A stretch of 64,000 nucleotides of DNA from an uncultured Acidobacteriaceae bacterium (GCA_937879855.1 CALFMO010000011.1:1-64000), one strand, 5' to 3'. Counted from the stretch's first letter, positions 32,231 to 41,280 are shown. A program made the numbers and translations. The notes: generated by a model not told the origin, from the letters alone.

Positions 32231-32545
32231 ATGCGAAGCGGACATTACGAATCTTCAGAAGGCAGTCACATTGGCACGGCAATTACGTTCCTCTTCATCG
32301 GACTGGGAGCCGGCGCCCTGGCCGGACTTCTACTCGCGCCCAAGACCGGCAAGCAGATGCGCCGCGACCTGCAACGCGGTTATGAGGACGCCAAAGAAAC
32401 TCTGGAAGATTGGGCGGATGAAGCTAAGGATCGCGTGAAGGTGGCCAGCGACCGCGTGCGCGACGTGGCCGCCCGCGGTGCGGACATTGCCGATGATCTG
32501 CGTGAAAGAGTGGAGCCTCTGCGCCGCGCCATCAACCGAAGCTAA
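32231..32545 (+). CDS. YtxH-domain protein
   Basis: 104 residues. A glycine-rich membrane helix (AITFLFIGLGAGALAGLLL) is followed by the YtxH signature APKTGKQMRRDLQRG and a long charged helix (about 45-100). YtxH proteins are small envelope proteins of unknown role, often stress-linked. ATG 32231 has GAGGG about eight bases before it. A strong terminator follows its stop. Confidence 0.85.
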   Translation: MRSGHYESSEGSHIGTAITFLFIGLGAGALAGLLLAPKTGKQMRRDLQRGYEDAKETLEDWADEAKDRVKVASDRVRDVAARGADIADDLRERVEPLRRAINRS

Positions 32546-32549
32546 CCAG

Positions 32550-32615
32550 AACCGGCTTCAGACCTCGGACCTTAGCCCGAAAAGTCTAAGGCCGGAGGTT
32601 TGAAGTCGGTTTTTT
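32550..32615 (+). terminator. Rho-independent terminator after the YtxH gene
   Basis: A 26-bp stem with a few mismatches (ACCGGCTTCAGACCTC pairs with GAGGTTTGAAGTCGGT) and a CCCGAAAAGT loop is followed by TTTTTT. Confidence 0.85.
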
Positions 32616-32868
32616 CAGTAGAGATGAAAGTCCATCTGGCCGGCAATCTGAGTCGGCGCTGCCTGCCCATCTTTCCTGCGGGACAAATTCCTTCCGCTCC
32701 AGGCCGAGTCCCGGCTCGCTTGATGGCCCAATACTATCGCGGCAGGCGGGGTCCGATTCCTCCCGGTCCGCCTGGTCGATTGGAGAGTGAAACAAGAATT
32801 TTTCAAAGCCCCGACGCTCTGAAGACGGAGGATGTCCGGCCGGATGATAGAGAGGGATCGATAAATTC
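32616..32868. other. Intergenic stretch, nothing supported
   Basis: Lies between the YtxH terminator and the NusG paralogue stop. A 90-codon plus-strand frame crosses it, but it starts inside the terminator stem and has no ribosome site or recognisable sequence. Confidence 0.5.
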
Positions 32869-33480
32869 TTAGCTCTCGAAAGACGTTCGACGCTCTCCGA
32901 AAAACAGAGGGGCGACAGCGTCTTTTTCGATGACGACCGAAACGGCGCGTTGCAGCAGAGTGATGGAAACCACTAGGTGATACTCGTCCTTAACCCTCAA
33001 GAATATGCCCTCCGCTCCGGCCAGAGGACCCGCCTGGAGCCGAATCCGCTGCCCCATTCGCAAGAAAGGCCAAGGCTGAACCGGACGTCCGGCGAGAGCA
33101 ATCGTTCGGATGGAGGCGATTTCAGTGTCATCAACCGGCTCTGCCCGGTTTCCTCGTCCCACCACACCGACAACGCCTGGAGTCATCAAAATCGGCAACC
33201 GCTTGTGCGCGTCAAACTGGCAAAAAACGTAACCGGGAAATAGCGCCACTTCAATTTCTGTGATCCGGTCGACGCGCTTGCGCCGGGTGCAATAGGAGGG
33301 CGAGAAAACTGTATAGCCCTTGTTCCTTAAACTGTGTTCAACACTTTTCTCATGTCGCGATCGAACGTGCAGTGCGTACCATCGATCAGAACAGACGTCG
33401 GCAACGCTGGTGAAACGAAAAGGCGCATCTTGCGGCCCGAGATCACCGGAAGGACAAACTCTGTCAGACCACACCTCCAC
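32869..33480 (-). CDS. Specialised NusG paralogue (UpxY/RfaH/LoaP-type antiterminator)
   Basis: 203 residues. The NGN domain (about 33-125) starts RWYALHVRSRHEKSVEHSLR and contains VALFPGYVFCQFDA; a KOW domain (about 145-190) follows with GQRIRLQAGPLAGAEGIFL. Such paralogues bind RNA polymerase at specific operons, usually exopolysaccharide or antibiotic clusters. This one is divergent from the Wzc-type operon, 461 bp away, rather than being its first gene. The first 30 residues are a non-conserved extension; the start is GTG. Confidence 0.88.
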   Translation of the reverse strand: MEVWSDRVCPSGDLGPQDAPFRFTSVADVCSDRWYALHVRSRHEKSVEHSLRNKGYTVFSPSYCTRRKRVDRITEIEVALFPGYVFCQFDAHKRLPILMTPGVVGVVGRGNRAEPVDDTEIASIRTIALAGRPVQPWPFLRMGQRIRLQAGPLAGAEGIFLRVKDEYHLVVSITLLQRAVSVVIEKDAVAPLFFGERRTSFES

Positions 33481-33941
33481 AAAACCTCCTAAACCCGATG
33501 ACTAGTCCCGCATTCTAAACCGATTCGATCCGGCAATTCTAGCTCTCGCTCGGCGAAACCGCATTGAGAGTCCGTTCCTGAGGCAAAGCTCCTGCGTGGC
33601 GTTTTGCTCGAGGCTCTCGAAATTTAATTCTTAGTATTTGAACGCCGGCGCATTCGGCAAAGTAGAAAATCAGGAACCCATTACAAGAAAATATAATCGC
33701 TGCTCGTCATGCAGTCAAAGCACACATGAAAATCTTTGGAAAATAAGAATCGCTTTCGACGCTTTTAAGTACGGCGTCGCACGGAGATACTTCACGAAGT
33801 GCAAAAAAATTCAACAATTCAACGAAATTCATAAAAAGTAGTCCGATCAAAGTGCGTAGAAGATGCTAAAATTCGCCTGTTCTTCCACGTACGGCGCGCC
33901 TAGACGCGGCAGTAGCTTTAAGGGGATCTGGGGATCAACTG
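33481..33941. promoter_or_regulatory. 461-bp divergent regulatory gap of the exopolysaccharide locus
   Basis: AT-rich compared with its surroundings. An extended -10 candidate TGCTAAAAT lies at 33864-33872 without a good -35, which would start a leader of about 65 bases before the Wzc gene. The 67-codon frame at 33638-33841 has no ribosome site and unlikely composition. The ops-like element is listed separately. Confidence 0.4.
33908..33919 (+). promoter_or_regulatory. ops-like element in the exopolysaccharide leader
   Basis: GGCAGTAGCTTT matches the RfaH recruitment element (GGCGGTAGCnT) except for one base. It is on the sense strand, 23 bp before the first gene, with a NusG paralogue encoded opposite. 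Confidence 0.4.
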
Positions 33942-36242
33942 ATGGACTTGCAGTCACAAAATAACAACTCCGGTGGGTCGGAAGCGTTAGAACCGATCGA
34001 GCTTCCAGTTTTTGAAAGAACCCATAGCATTCCGTACCCCTATCTTGCGGAAGTTGAAAACCCTCTGTTGCACTACTGGCGGATCATAAAGAAGCGGCGA
34101 TGGACCGTCGTGGCGACGCTTTGCATCATTACTGCACTCACCGTAATTTATACACTTCGGACGATTCCCCTGTACCAGGCAAGTTCCACGGTTGCGATCT
34201 TCCCAGAAACTCCGAATGTCCTGGGATTCAAAGGTCTCGACGAAAGTTCGCCGGATTCAGAGTACGACGTAACTCTTGAGACCCAGGCGGCGATCTTCCG
34301 CAGCGATGCGCTGGCGATGAAAGTCATTGAGGCGATGCACTTGGACCAGAACCCCAAGTTTGCGGGTTCAGCACCTCGGCGAGCCATAGAATCGCTTCCG
34401 GTTTCGAGCATGCAGCCAGATCCGGCCAGAGCCGCCGGTCTGCTCGGCAGATTTCGGGGCGGCCTAAGCGTCCAAATCGTTCGAAATTCGCGGCTTATTC
34501 AGGTTAGCTATACCGATTCCGATCCCCGGCTGGCAACGGAGATCGTTAATGCATTGGTAAGAACCTTCACCGAAGAAAATTTCAAAACTAAATACGAGGC
34601 TGTCACCCAGACGTCAGACTGGCTTTCGACGGAACTGGCCGACCTTCAGATGAAGGTCCAAACCTCCGAGGAAAAACTCGTTCGCTACCAGAAGGATCAC
34701 AGCATTCTGGGGGTCGATGAGAAGCAAAACATCGTAACTTCGAAGCTGGACGAACTGAACAAGGAACTTACCGCGGCGCAAACGGATCGCATTCAAAAGG
34801 AATCGAATTACAAACTGGCAGTCGAAGGGGATCCCGCTGCGGTCTCGAAGTCTTCCCCTTCAGGCTCCAGCGGTATGCTCGAAAAGTTGCGCGAGAAGGA
34901 AGGTGACCTTAATTCTCAGCTCGCCCAACTCACCACCCAATTTGGTCCGGGATACCCCAAGGTCGCCGAGCTGAGTAATCAACTAAAACAGGTTCGTAAG
35001 GAACTCGCGGACGAAGAAGTCAGAATGCAGCAGCAAGTTCGCGATGAATACCTGGCCGCGCTGCAGCGGGAAAACTTGCTGACCACCGCATTCAACCAGC
35101 AAAAGCAAGATGCCAATCAGCTGAACGAAAGTGCGATTGAGTACTCCGTGCTGAAGCGCGACGCGGACGCAAATCGTCAGCTGTATCAGGATCTGCTGCA
35201 AAAGCTCAAGGAAGCTGGGGTTAGCGCGGGGTTGCGATCCAGCAACATTCGTGTCGTAGACGTGGCACGGACTCCGACGAGTCCGATCAAACCAAACGTG
35301 CCACGCAACATCGAGTTCGGAATCATACTGGGGTTAGCCTGTGGGATTGGTCTTTCATTCGTGCTCGAAAGTCTCGACACCAGCATCAGAACGATCGAAG
35401 AGATCAAAGCGATTTCGACGCTGCCAGCGCTGGGGACGATCCCCTTACAATTTGCGAACACCGCCTTGCTGCGAAAACGTTTAAAGCCCATCTCAGTCCA
35501 GAACGACGATTCTGATTTGCCGGCTCTGGTCACTTATGCTCGACCTAGATCCGAGGCGGCCGAGGCCTACCGGTCACTCCGGACTTCGATTCTTCTCTCC
35601 TCATTTGGCGCTCCGCCCAAAGTAATCCTCGTCACCAGCGCGTTGCCGCAGGAGGGCAAAACTACCATCAGCGCCAATTCAGCGCTGGTCCTGGCGCAGC
35701 GTGGAGGGCGCGTACTGTTGATCGATGCCGACCTGCGCCGGCCCGGCATCAACAAGCTGTTCGGCTTTCCTTCTCGCGGAGGCCTTAGCACTCTGCTCAG
35801 CGGCGTTGACAAGGTTGAAGATGTGATGGTTCCGTCCACCGAAGTGCCCAACTTGTGGATTTTGCCCGCCGGACCAATTCCCCCGCAACCCGCTGAACTG
35901 CTGGGCTCGACTGTCATGAAAGAACATCTTGCCCGTTGGCGCAATGAGTTCGACCACATCATCATTGACAGTCCTCCATGCCTGACTGTAACCGACTCGG
36001 TCGTTCTCTCTCCAGAAGTGGACCGGCTCATACTTGTCGTACGTGCGAAGAAGACAACAAAACTGGCGCTGCGACAGGCATGCGAATTGCTTTTGCAGGT
36101 CAATGCCAGAGTCATGGGAATTGTGCTAAACGCGCTCACCTGGGATAGTGCAGAATCCTATTACTACTATGGCGGTCGTTATTCCGACCGCTACTACCAT
36201 GAGACAGATAAGCCAACGGATGCAGTCAGCAAAGTTTCCTAA
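33942..36242 (+). CDS. Polysaccharide chain-length protein fused to tyrosine autokinase (Wzc/GumC-BY-kinase)
   Basis: 766 residues. An N-terminal Wzz domain lies between two membrane helices (TVVATLCIITALTVIYTL, about 55-72, and FGIILGLACGIGLSFVL, about 458-474), with a long periplasmic coiled coil between them. The cytoplasmic kinase has Walker A SALPQEGKTTIS (about 567), Walker A' LLIDADLRRP (about 592) and Walker B HIIIDSPP (about 672). The tail carries a Tyr cluster (YYYY at 740-743, then Tyr747, 751 and 752) for autophosphorylation. It controls export and length of exopolysaccharide. First gene of a three-gene operon. Confidence 0.95.
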   Translation: MDLQSQNNNSGGSEALEPIELPVFERTHSIPYPYLAEVENPLLHYWRIIKKRRWTVVATLCIITALTVIYTLRTIPLYQASSTVAIFPETPNVLGFKGLDESSPDSEYDVTLETQAAIFRSDALAMKVIEAMHLDQNPKFAGSAPRRAIESLPVSSMQPDPARAAGLLGRFRGGLSVQIVRNSRLIQVSYTDSDPRLATEIVNALVRTFTEENFKTKYEAVTQTSDWLSTELADLQMKVQTSEEKLVRYQKDHSILGVDEKQNIVTSKLDELNKELTAAQTDRIQKESNYKLAVEGDPAAVSKSSPSGSSGMLEKLREKEGDLNSQLAQLTTQFGPGYPKVAELSNQLKQVRKELADEEVRMQQQVRDEYLAALQRENLLTTAFNQQKQDANQLNESAIEYSVLKRDADANRQLYQDLLQKLKEAGVSAGLRSSNIRVVDVARTPTSPIKPNVPRNIEFGIILGLACGIGLSFVLESLDTSIRTIEEIKAISTLPALGTIPLQFANTALLRKRLKPISVQNDDSDLPALVTYARPRSEAAEAYRSLRTSILLSSFGAPPKVILVTSALPQEGKTTISANSALVLAQRGGRVLLIDADLRRPGINKLFGFPSRGGLSTLLSGVDKVEDVMVPSTEVPNLWILPAGPIPPQPAELLGSTVMKEHLARWRNEFDHIIIDSPPCLTVTDSVVLSPEVDRLILVVRAKKTTKLALRQACELLLQVNARVMGIVLNALTWDSAESYYYYGGRYSDRYYHETDKPTDAVSKVS

Positions 36243-36316
36243 CGCAACGTTCCAAAGTCCAAGAAATCCAGGCGCTGCTGTGCCGAGTTAGCGGGCCCTA
36301 TCAGTCAGAGATCCAC

Positions 36317-37576
36317 ATGCAGATCGAATTGCGGTCCCCAATTCGTAGCGTTTGTTTCGCCGGGGCCTGTTTGATAGTTATTGGGCTGTACCTCGCGACG
36401 TCTGCGCGCGTGTTCTTAGCAGACCGTCAGGCGGCGAAAGCGGACTCGTCGAGTCTTGAAAAAGCCGCTCGCCTGGAGCGATCCAATCCCGAGTACCGCG
36501 ACCTTCTCGGCCGGCTTTTTGTCCTATCGGGCGCAACTCTAGACCAGGCCATCTCAAATTTTCAGGCCGCGGTTCATCTCAATCCCTACAATGCCGAATA
36601 TTGGCTGGACTTGGCGGCAGCCTATCAGATCGCAGGGCGAACGGACGAACAGGCACAGAGTGTGGAACAAGCGGTAAATGCTGATCCCACCACGCCTCAC
36701 GTCGCATGGGAGGGGGCCAACTTTTTCCTGATCCAGGGAAATCTCGCCAAAGCACTTCCCTATTTCCGCACTGTGCTCGCTAATGATCCGGAAGCCGTAA
36801 AGTATGCCCTTCAGCTTTGCTGGCGCGCAACTGGCGATGCGAATCAGATGTTTGACCAGGCGCTGCCCCGCAATTCCGATCTCTACTTGTCGTTTCTGCA
36901 TTTGCTCGTTTCGAAACAGGAACTGCAGCCAGCAGAAAACGCCTGGGATCATCTCATTGGCCTAGAGCAGAGTTTTCCGCCGAAGCTTGCATTTCCTTAC
37001 ATTGAGCTTTTGATCGCCAAGCAAGAGGTCAGCGCAGCACAGAAAGCCTGGCAGCAACTGGCCCAGGTTGATCCAGAGATTCAGGCGTATCTCCCGACTG
37101 GTGAAAATCTGGTCGTGAATGGCGGATTCGAGGAAAACTTGCTGAATGGCGGATTTGACTGGTTGTATCAATCGGCGCCGCACGCCCTCTTGGCCCTTGA
37201 TACCGATCAATTTTTCGGAGGAACCCGATCCCTGTCCGTAACTTTCGATGGACGAAATCCGCCGGATGCGGGAATTTTGCAGTTCATCCCTGTAAAACCT
37301 AGCACTGACTACGAGTTCAGCGTTGAATCGCGAACTCAGGACATCGACAGTGCCAGCGGTCCGCGCTTTGCAATCGCTGATGCTTACACCAACACTTCTT
37401 ACGTGCTCACCGATGATTTGCTGGGAACGAACCCCTGGCACAAGCAAGAAGCGCGATTCCACACTGGACCAAGCACGAATCTGCTGCTCCTAAAGATTCT
37501 CCGCCAGCCTGCAGCACCGCTGATTCGAGGCAAACTTTGGATCGACGATGTCAGGCTGGCGGAAGTAACCAACTGA
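36317..37576 (+). CDS. TPR protein with C-terminal carbohydrate-binding-like domain
   Basis: 419 residues. A membrane anchor (VCFAGACLIVIGLYLATSA, 12-30) is followed by about five tetratricopeptide repeats (45-250; AISNFQAAVHLNPYNAEYWL, ALPYFRTVLANDPEAVKY). The C-terminal domain (about 262-419) begins NLVVNGGFEENLLNGGFDW and ends GKLWIDDVRLAEV, the pattern of galactose-binding-like/CBM folds. It sits 74 bp after the Wzc-type gene and 9 bp before the ligase-like gene, so it is probably a periplasmic scaffold in polymer assembly. That role is inference. Confidence 0.85.
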   Translation: MQIELRSPIRSVCFAGACLIVIGLYLATSARVFLADRQAAKADSSSLEKAARLERSNPEYRDLLGRLFVLSGATLDQAISNFQAAVHLNPYNAEYWLDLAAAYQIAGRTDEQAQSVEQAVNADPTTPHVAWEGANFFLIQGNLAKALPYFRTVLANDPEAVKYALQLCWRATGDANQMFDQALPRNSDLYLSFLHLLVSKQELQPAENAWDHLIGLEQSFPPKLAFPYIELLIAKQEVSAAQKAWQQLAQVDPEIQAYLPTGENLVVNGGFEENLLNGGFDWLYQSAPHALLALDTDQFFGGTRSLSVTFDGRNPPDAGILQFIPVKPSTDYEFSVESRTQDIDSASGPRFAIADAYTNTSYVLTDDLLGTNPWHKQEARFHTGPSTNLLLLKILRQPAAPLIRGKLWIDDVRLAEVTN

Positions 37577-37585
37577 GGCGGGAAG

Positions 37586-38962
37586 TTGAACATCTCTTCG
37601 TACCTGATTGTCGATACGACGGATTCGGTTGATCTGGAGCGCCGGCACGTCCGCCAGCCGGGACTCCTGCAATGGACCTTTGTTCTCGGCCTGTGCGGTG
37701 TTTTGATCTTTGCGATTCTGGCGTTTGGTGCGGTTGAAGTGTGGTCGACGTTCGTCTTCGAGGCTGGGGCGGCGGCTCTTTTTCTTGTTTGGGCTGGACA
37801 ACAACTTGCATCTGGCCGGCTCAAATTGTCGATCAATCCTCTGTATCCGCCAGCCCTGTTTTTTTTTGTGATCGTTCTCACGCAGATTGTGCTGCGCACT
37901 TCGAGTTACAGTTACATCACGAAATATGAGGCTCTGCAATACTTCTCGTACGGCATCGTGCTCCTCATCGCGGCGGAGTGCATCAGAGAAGAAAATGATC
38001 GCAAGAATTTTGCTCTTGCAGTGATTGGGTTTGGGGCACTTTACGCTTTTTACGCGCTGGCCCAGGCTCTGACCTCTGAGGGAAAATTCTTTTGGGTCTA
38101 CACTCCTCGTTACCACGGCGCAATTTATGGAAGCTACGTAAATCATGACCACTATGCCGGGCTGATGGAGATGCTCGTACCCTTTCCCCTAGTTGTCAGC
38201 ATGGGCCATAAGCTGAGAGGCGGGGAGCGTGCCTTGGTGGCTTTCGCCGCGATCGTGATGGCGAGCACCATCTTTCTCTCCGGTTCGCGTGGCGGAATGC
38301 TTTCTTTCGTGGTGGAAATTGCAGTGTTTGGCGCCCTCACGCTGGGGCAGCGTAGAAATTCTCGGGTTGTGCTCAGCTTGATCGCCGTGTGTGTATTTGT
38401 TCTTGCTTTCCTAGTCTTTGTAGGAAAGGGCCGGGTTCTGGGGCGGCTCGGCGATTTGGGCCCGGGCATCCGTTTGAATATGAGCAAGGACTGCTTCAGG
38501 ATGTTTCTGCTCCGGCCGTTTTTGGGATGGGGTTTGGGAACGTTCCCGACGGTTTACCCGGCTTATCGTAGCTTCTACACAAATCTGTTCGTAAATGAAG
38601 CGCACAACGACTATGCGCAACTGCTTGTAGAGACTGGTTTGCTCGGTTTCACGACGATGCTTTGGTTTCTGGTGCGCCTGTACCAACGAGGATTGCCGAC
38701 CTCTAGGCGGTGGGAATTAAGATGGGACGGAGCGGTTTCGCTCGCCGCTTTGCTGGGATGTACGGGTATTCTGTTTCACAGCTTCGTAGATTTCAATCTG
38801 CAAATCCCGGCGAACGCTGCGCTGTTCTATGTGCTTTGCGGTTTGGCCGCGTCTCCTTTGGCTAAGGTATCCAGGGCGGGGAGGTCTCGCGGCCCCGACC
38901 ATGAAGAGAGTGAACATCACACTCCGTCTGACAATGGCAACTCCTTGGCACAGTCGATATAA
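37586..38962 (+). CDS. O-antigen ligase/polymerase family protein (Wzy_C)
   Basis: 458 residues, about ten to twelve membrane segments. The family motifs appear in the large loop and beyond: YVNHDHYAGLMEMLVPF, FLSGSRGGMLSF and VNEAHNDYAQLLVETGLLG. Enzymes of this kind polymerise undecaprenyl-linked repeats or ligate glycan, and here a polymerase fits the Wzc-type partner. The likely start is TTG 37586 with GGGAAG just before it; other starts lie within the first 40 residues. No glycosyltransferase or Wza gene is adjacent, so the sugar repeat is made elsewhere. Confidence 0.85.
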   Translation: MNISSYLIVDTTDSVDLERRHVRQPGLLQWTFVLGLCGVLIFAILAFGAVEVWSTFVFEAGAAALFLVWAGQQLASGRLKLSINPLYPPALFFFVIVLTQIVLRTSSYSYITKYEALQYFSYGIVLLIAAECIREENDRKNFALAVIGFGALYAFYALAQALTSEGKFFWVYTPRYHGAIYGSYVNHDHYAGLMEMLVPFPLVVSMGHKLRGGERALVAFAAIVMASTIFLSGSRGGMLSFVVEIAVFGALTLGQRRNSRVVLSLIAVCVFVLAFLVFVGKGRVLGRLGDLGPGIRLNMSKDCFRMFLLRPFLGWGLGTFPTVYPAYRSFYTNLFVNEAHNDYAQLLVETGLLGFTTMLWFLVRLYQRGLPTSRRWELRWDGAVSLAALLGCTGILFHSFVDFNLQIPANAALFYVLCGLAASPLAKVSRAGRSRGPDHEESEHHTPSDNGNSLAQSI

Positions 38963-39077
38963 TCCTTCATCAACATAAACGGAGCTGCAACTTCGATCAT
39001 TTTCAACCGACGAACCTGTGGTGCTAAGGAATACGTCGCAACAATAGGGCTCGCAAGATCAGAAGGCAGGAGGAGAA

Positions 39078-39704
39078 ATGTCGCTGAAACACCTGACCAT
39101 CGGGGTTGTGCTGGCAGTTTGCACCTTTGCGGCGCAGGCCGCAGCGCAGAAAAATGAATTGTCGGGCACAGTTGGGCGCATCTTCATCAGCGATAGGGGC
39201 ATCATCGGTGCTCCCTCTTTCGATCCCGAACTGCGCTACGGAAAAGGATTCACCTTCGAAGTCAATTACGCCCGGCATTTAATAGACGGACCATTTTGGT
39301 CGATCGTTGGAGAAGTTCCGTTCGTGGTAAACCCCGACGAGGATATACACGCCGCTCAGAACCTGGTCCCCGGAGATTACTCAACGATCTTCGTGACTCC
39401 GGCGGTACGGTTGAATATCTTCCCTGAACAAGGGGTTTCTCCTTGGGTGAGTTTTGGTGGCGGTTTCAGCCATTTCGGCGAGAGTCCCAAGCTTGAATTT
39501 GGCGGAACGAACCCATTCAAAGGCGGAAATACCAGCGGCGTATTACAGGCCGGCATCGGGCTCGATGTGAAGCTCATCGGCAGATTTCGAGTGCGAGGTG
39601 AGGCGCGGGACTTCTGGGCAGGGATGCCAAAGTTCGGTGTAACCACCACCAGCGACCGACAACACAACATTTTTGTCGCCGGCGGCATTGTTTTCCGCTT
39701 CTGA
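39078..39704 (+). CDS. Outer-membrane beta-barrel protein
   Basis: 208 residues. The signal peptide ends at AAQAAAQ (about residue 23). The rest alternates polar and hydrophobic residues in beta strands (GFTFEVNYARHLI, FVTPAVRLNIFP, GVLQAGIGLDVKLIG) and ends with Phe (GGIVFRF), as outer-membrane barrels do. About eight strands are expected, like OmpW/OmpA-type porins. It follows the polymerase gene by 115 bp and may be an unrelated transcript. Ligand unknown. Confidence 0.8.
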   Translation: MSLKHLTIGVVLAVCTFAAQAAAQKNELSGTVGRIFISDRGIIGAPSFDPELRYGKGFTFEVNYARHLIDGPFWSIVGEVPFVVNPDEDIHAAQNLVPGDYSTIFVTPAVRLNIFPEQGVSPWVSFGGGFSHFGESPKLEFGGTNPFKGGNTSGVLQAGIGLDVKLIGRFRVRGEARDFWAGMPKFGVTTTSDRQHNIFVAGGIVFRF

Positions 39705-39827
39705 GCTTCAAGAGAGAACTATTCCTCTCGGTGCCTCGTTTTCGGTGGAATTCGCCCTGAAATGAGACTGACTTTTTGTGCAGCCAGGTGGGCCGCAGCG
39801 CTCAACTACGACGAAGGGTGAAGGAAA

Positions 39828-40028
39828 CTACAACCGTCGACGAGACTCCGAGAGCGTCGCACGAACCAGGTCCACGTGATGTTCCTGGAAAGTGATGCTG
39901 GGATCCTGGGCGAAACGCTCCGGGTAAGAATGGAGAGCTTGCAGAAAACTTTGAATCTCTCGGCGAACCTGCGCGTTTTCTGAACGGCGCCGGTCGCCAG
40001 CACGAACATCACGAACTTGCCCTTTCAT
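39828..40028 (-). CDS. Short hypothetical protein (66 aa)
   Basis: A frame of 274 codons is open here, but its upstream part overlaps the thrB gene in another frame. ATG 40028 gives a plausible 66-residue protein with a basic N-terminus and the segment REIQSFLQALHSYPERFAQ, then DPSITFQEHHVDLV. I recall similar short hypothetical proteins (FLQAL-SYP-RFA pattern) in Acidobacteriota. A weak AGG precedes the ATG. Function unknown. The flanking 40029-40219 holds nothing recognisable. Confidence 0.55.
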   Translation of the reverse strand: MKGQVRDVRAGDRRRSENAQVRREIQSFLQALHSYPERFAQDPSITFQEHHVDLVRATLSESRRRL

Positions 40029-40219
40029 TTTCACCACAACCTGCCTTGCAGTACTCCGTCCGCATCTGCTGAAATCCCCTGGCATCTGCTGGTCAGGGAC
40101 AATCGCGGATTCTGATAATCGTAAAAACACGGTTTTTAAAGGTTTGTTTCGTAAGGGAGGGAACTTCACTTTATCGACGGAAAATGCGCGGGTAAATAAG
40201 GTGTTCGCTGTACCTCGAA

Positions 40220-41173
40220 TCAGATTTTGATGAAGGAAAAACGCGCTCCGCGTAAGCTGATCGATGTGGATAGAAGTTCTGCTGTAAGCCCGCTTCGGGA
40301 TAGGTGGGAGGCGGCCAGTTTGCGCGCCTTGGGCAGAGATCCGCGGGGATCGAGGAAGATCAATACCGAGGGGCCCGCCCCGCTGAGCGCCAGGCCCAGG
40401 ATTCCATCCTTTCCTTTTAATTCCTGCAAACAACCCAGCAGAGGGCACAGGGCGGCTCGATAAGGCTGGTGCAAGCGGTCCTCCAGCGCAACAGAAAGAA
40501 TCTCCGGCCGCCCTTGCATGAAGGCGGCAAGTAGTAGCATGGAATTCTGCACGTTCGCGACAGCGTCGGCCAGGGAATACTGCGCCGGCAACACGCGACG
40601 GGCCTCTTCGGTCGGCAAGGCCAGCTCCGGGACCGCCAGTAGCAGCGGCCACTTGCCTTTCGGGCGGATGCTAACCACCTCTGCAGCGGCATCGTTGGTC
40701 GCGCTGCCCATGCGGGCCACCGTGAGGCCGCCCATCCAGCAGGCGGATGCATTGTCGGGATGATGCTCGCGGCGGGACGCTTCGTCCATGATCTGCGCAT
40801 CCCTCCAGGACAAACGGCCAAAATACACCGCCGTGGCAATGCCCGCCAGCCGGGCAGCGGCGGATGAGCCACAGCCCTTGCCGATGGGAATGTCATTCGC
40901 GATCGTGAGGGCGAGTGGAACGATCGACCGGCCGGACGCTTCCAGCACCTCGCGGTAAGTGTTCAAAATGAGGTGGTTTTCGAGCTTCCCGCAGATTGCG
41001 CGGTCGCGGCCTGTAGCCGTAATGGAGAATTCATCGGCCGCCCGGGCGTCAATCTTGATGTAAAAATCCATTGCCAGCGCGGCAGCGTCAAAGGCCGGTC
41101 CAAGATTAGCGGACGTGGCAGGCAGTGCCAGGCGAAGCCGGGATCGTTTCGAGTTGCGGATTTTAGATGTCAC
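40220..41173 (-). CDS. thrB: Homoserine kinase
   Basis: GHMP-family kinase that phosphorylates homoserine in threonine biosynthesis. 317 residues from GTG 41173, which has AAGG nine bases upstream; the longer open frame up to 41407 overlaps thrC and a repeat and is not coding. Motifs: LPATSANLGPAFDAAALAMD (substrate end), PIGKGCGSSAA (ATP-binding loop, about 96-106) and LSGAGPSVLIFLD near the C-terminus. Downstream of thrC on the same strand, with a palindromic repeat in the 103-bp gap. Confidence 0.95.
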   Translation of the reverse strand: MTSKIRNSKRSRLRLALPATSANLGPAFDAAALAMDFYIKIDARAADEFSITATGRDRAICGKLENHLILNTYREVLEASGRSIVPLALTIANDIPIGKGCGSSAAARLAGIATAVYFGRLSWRDAQIMDEASRREHHPDNASACWMGGLTVARMGSATNDAAAEVVSIRPKGKWPLLLAVPELALPTEEARRVLPAQYSLADAVANVQNSMLLLAAFMQGRPEILSVALEDRLHQPYRAALCPLLGCLQELKGKDGILGLALSGAGPSVLIFLDPRGSLPKARKLAASHLSRSGLTAELLSTSISLRGARFSFIKI

Positions 41174-41188
41174 CTTGAATTGAACCTT

Positions 41189-41280
41189 GTAGCGCCGGCA
41201 TCCTGCCGGCTGTCGCGGGGGCATCCCGCCCGCGCAGTGTGGGCGGGACGCCACGACAGCCGCCGAGACGGCGGCGCTAC
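41189..41280. repeat. REP-like palindromic element between thrC and thrB
   Basis: Ends are inverted copies, GTAGCGCC (41189-41196) and GGCGCTAC (41273-41280). Inside are hairpins CCGGCATCCTGCCGG and GCGGGGGCATCCCGCC-like arms with GGGCGGGACGCC. The right end contains the thrC stop codon, so the element has invaded or replaced the gene's terminus. Confidence 0.8.

Noticed and set aside
32600..32872. 90-codon plus-strand frame after the YtxH terminator
   Set aside because: Starts inside the terminator hairpin; Pro/Arg-rich without family look.
33638..33841. 67-codon plus-strand frame in the exopolysaccharide regulatory gap
   Set aside because: No ribosome site and AT-rich non-coding composition; the gap is better explained as leader and promoter DNA.
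40028..40652. Upstream extension of the 66-residue hypothetical gene
   Set aside because: Overlaps thrB in a different frame; only the last 66 codons look coding.
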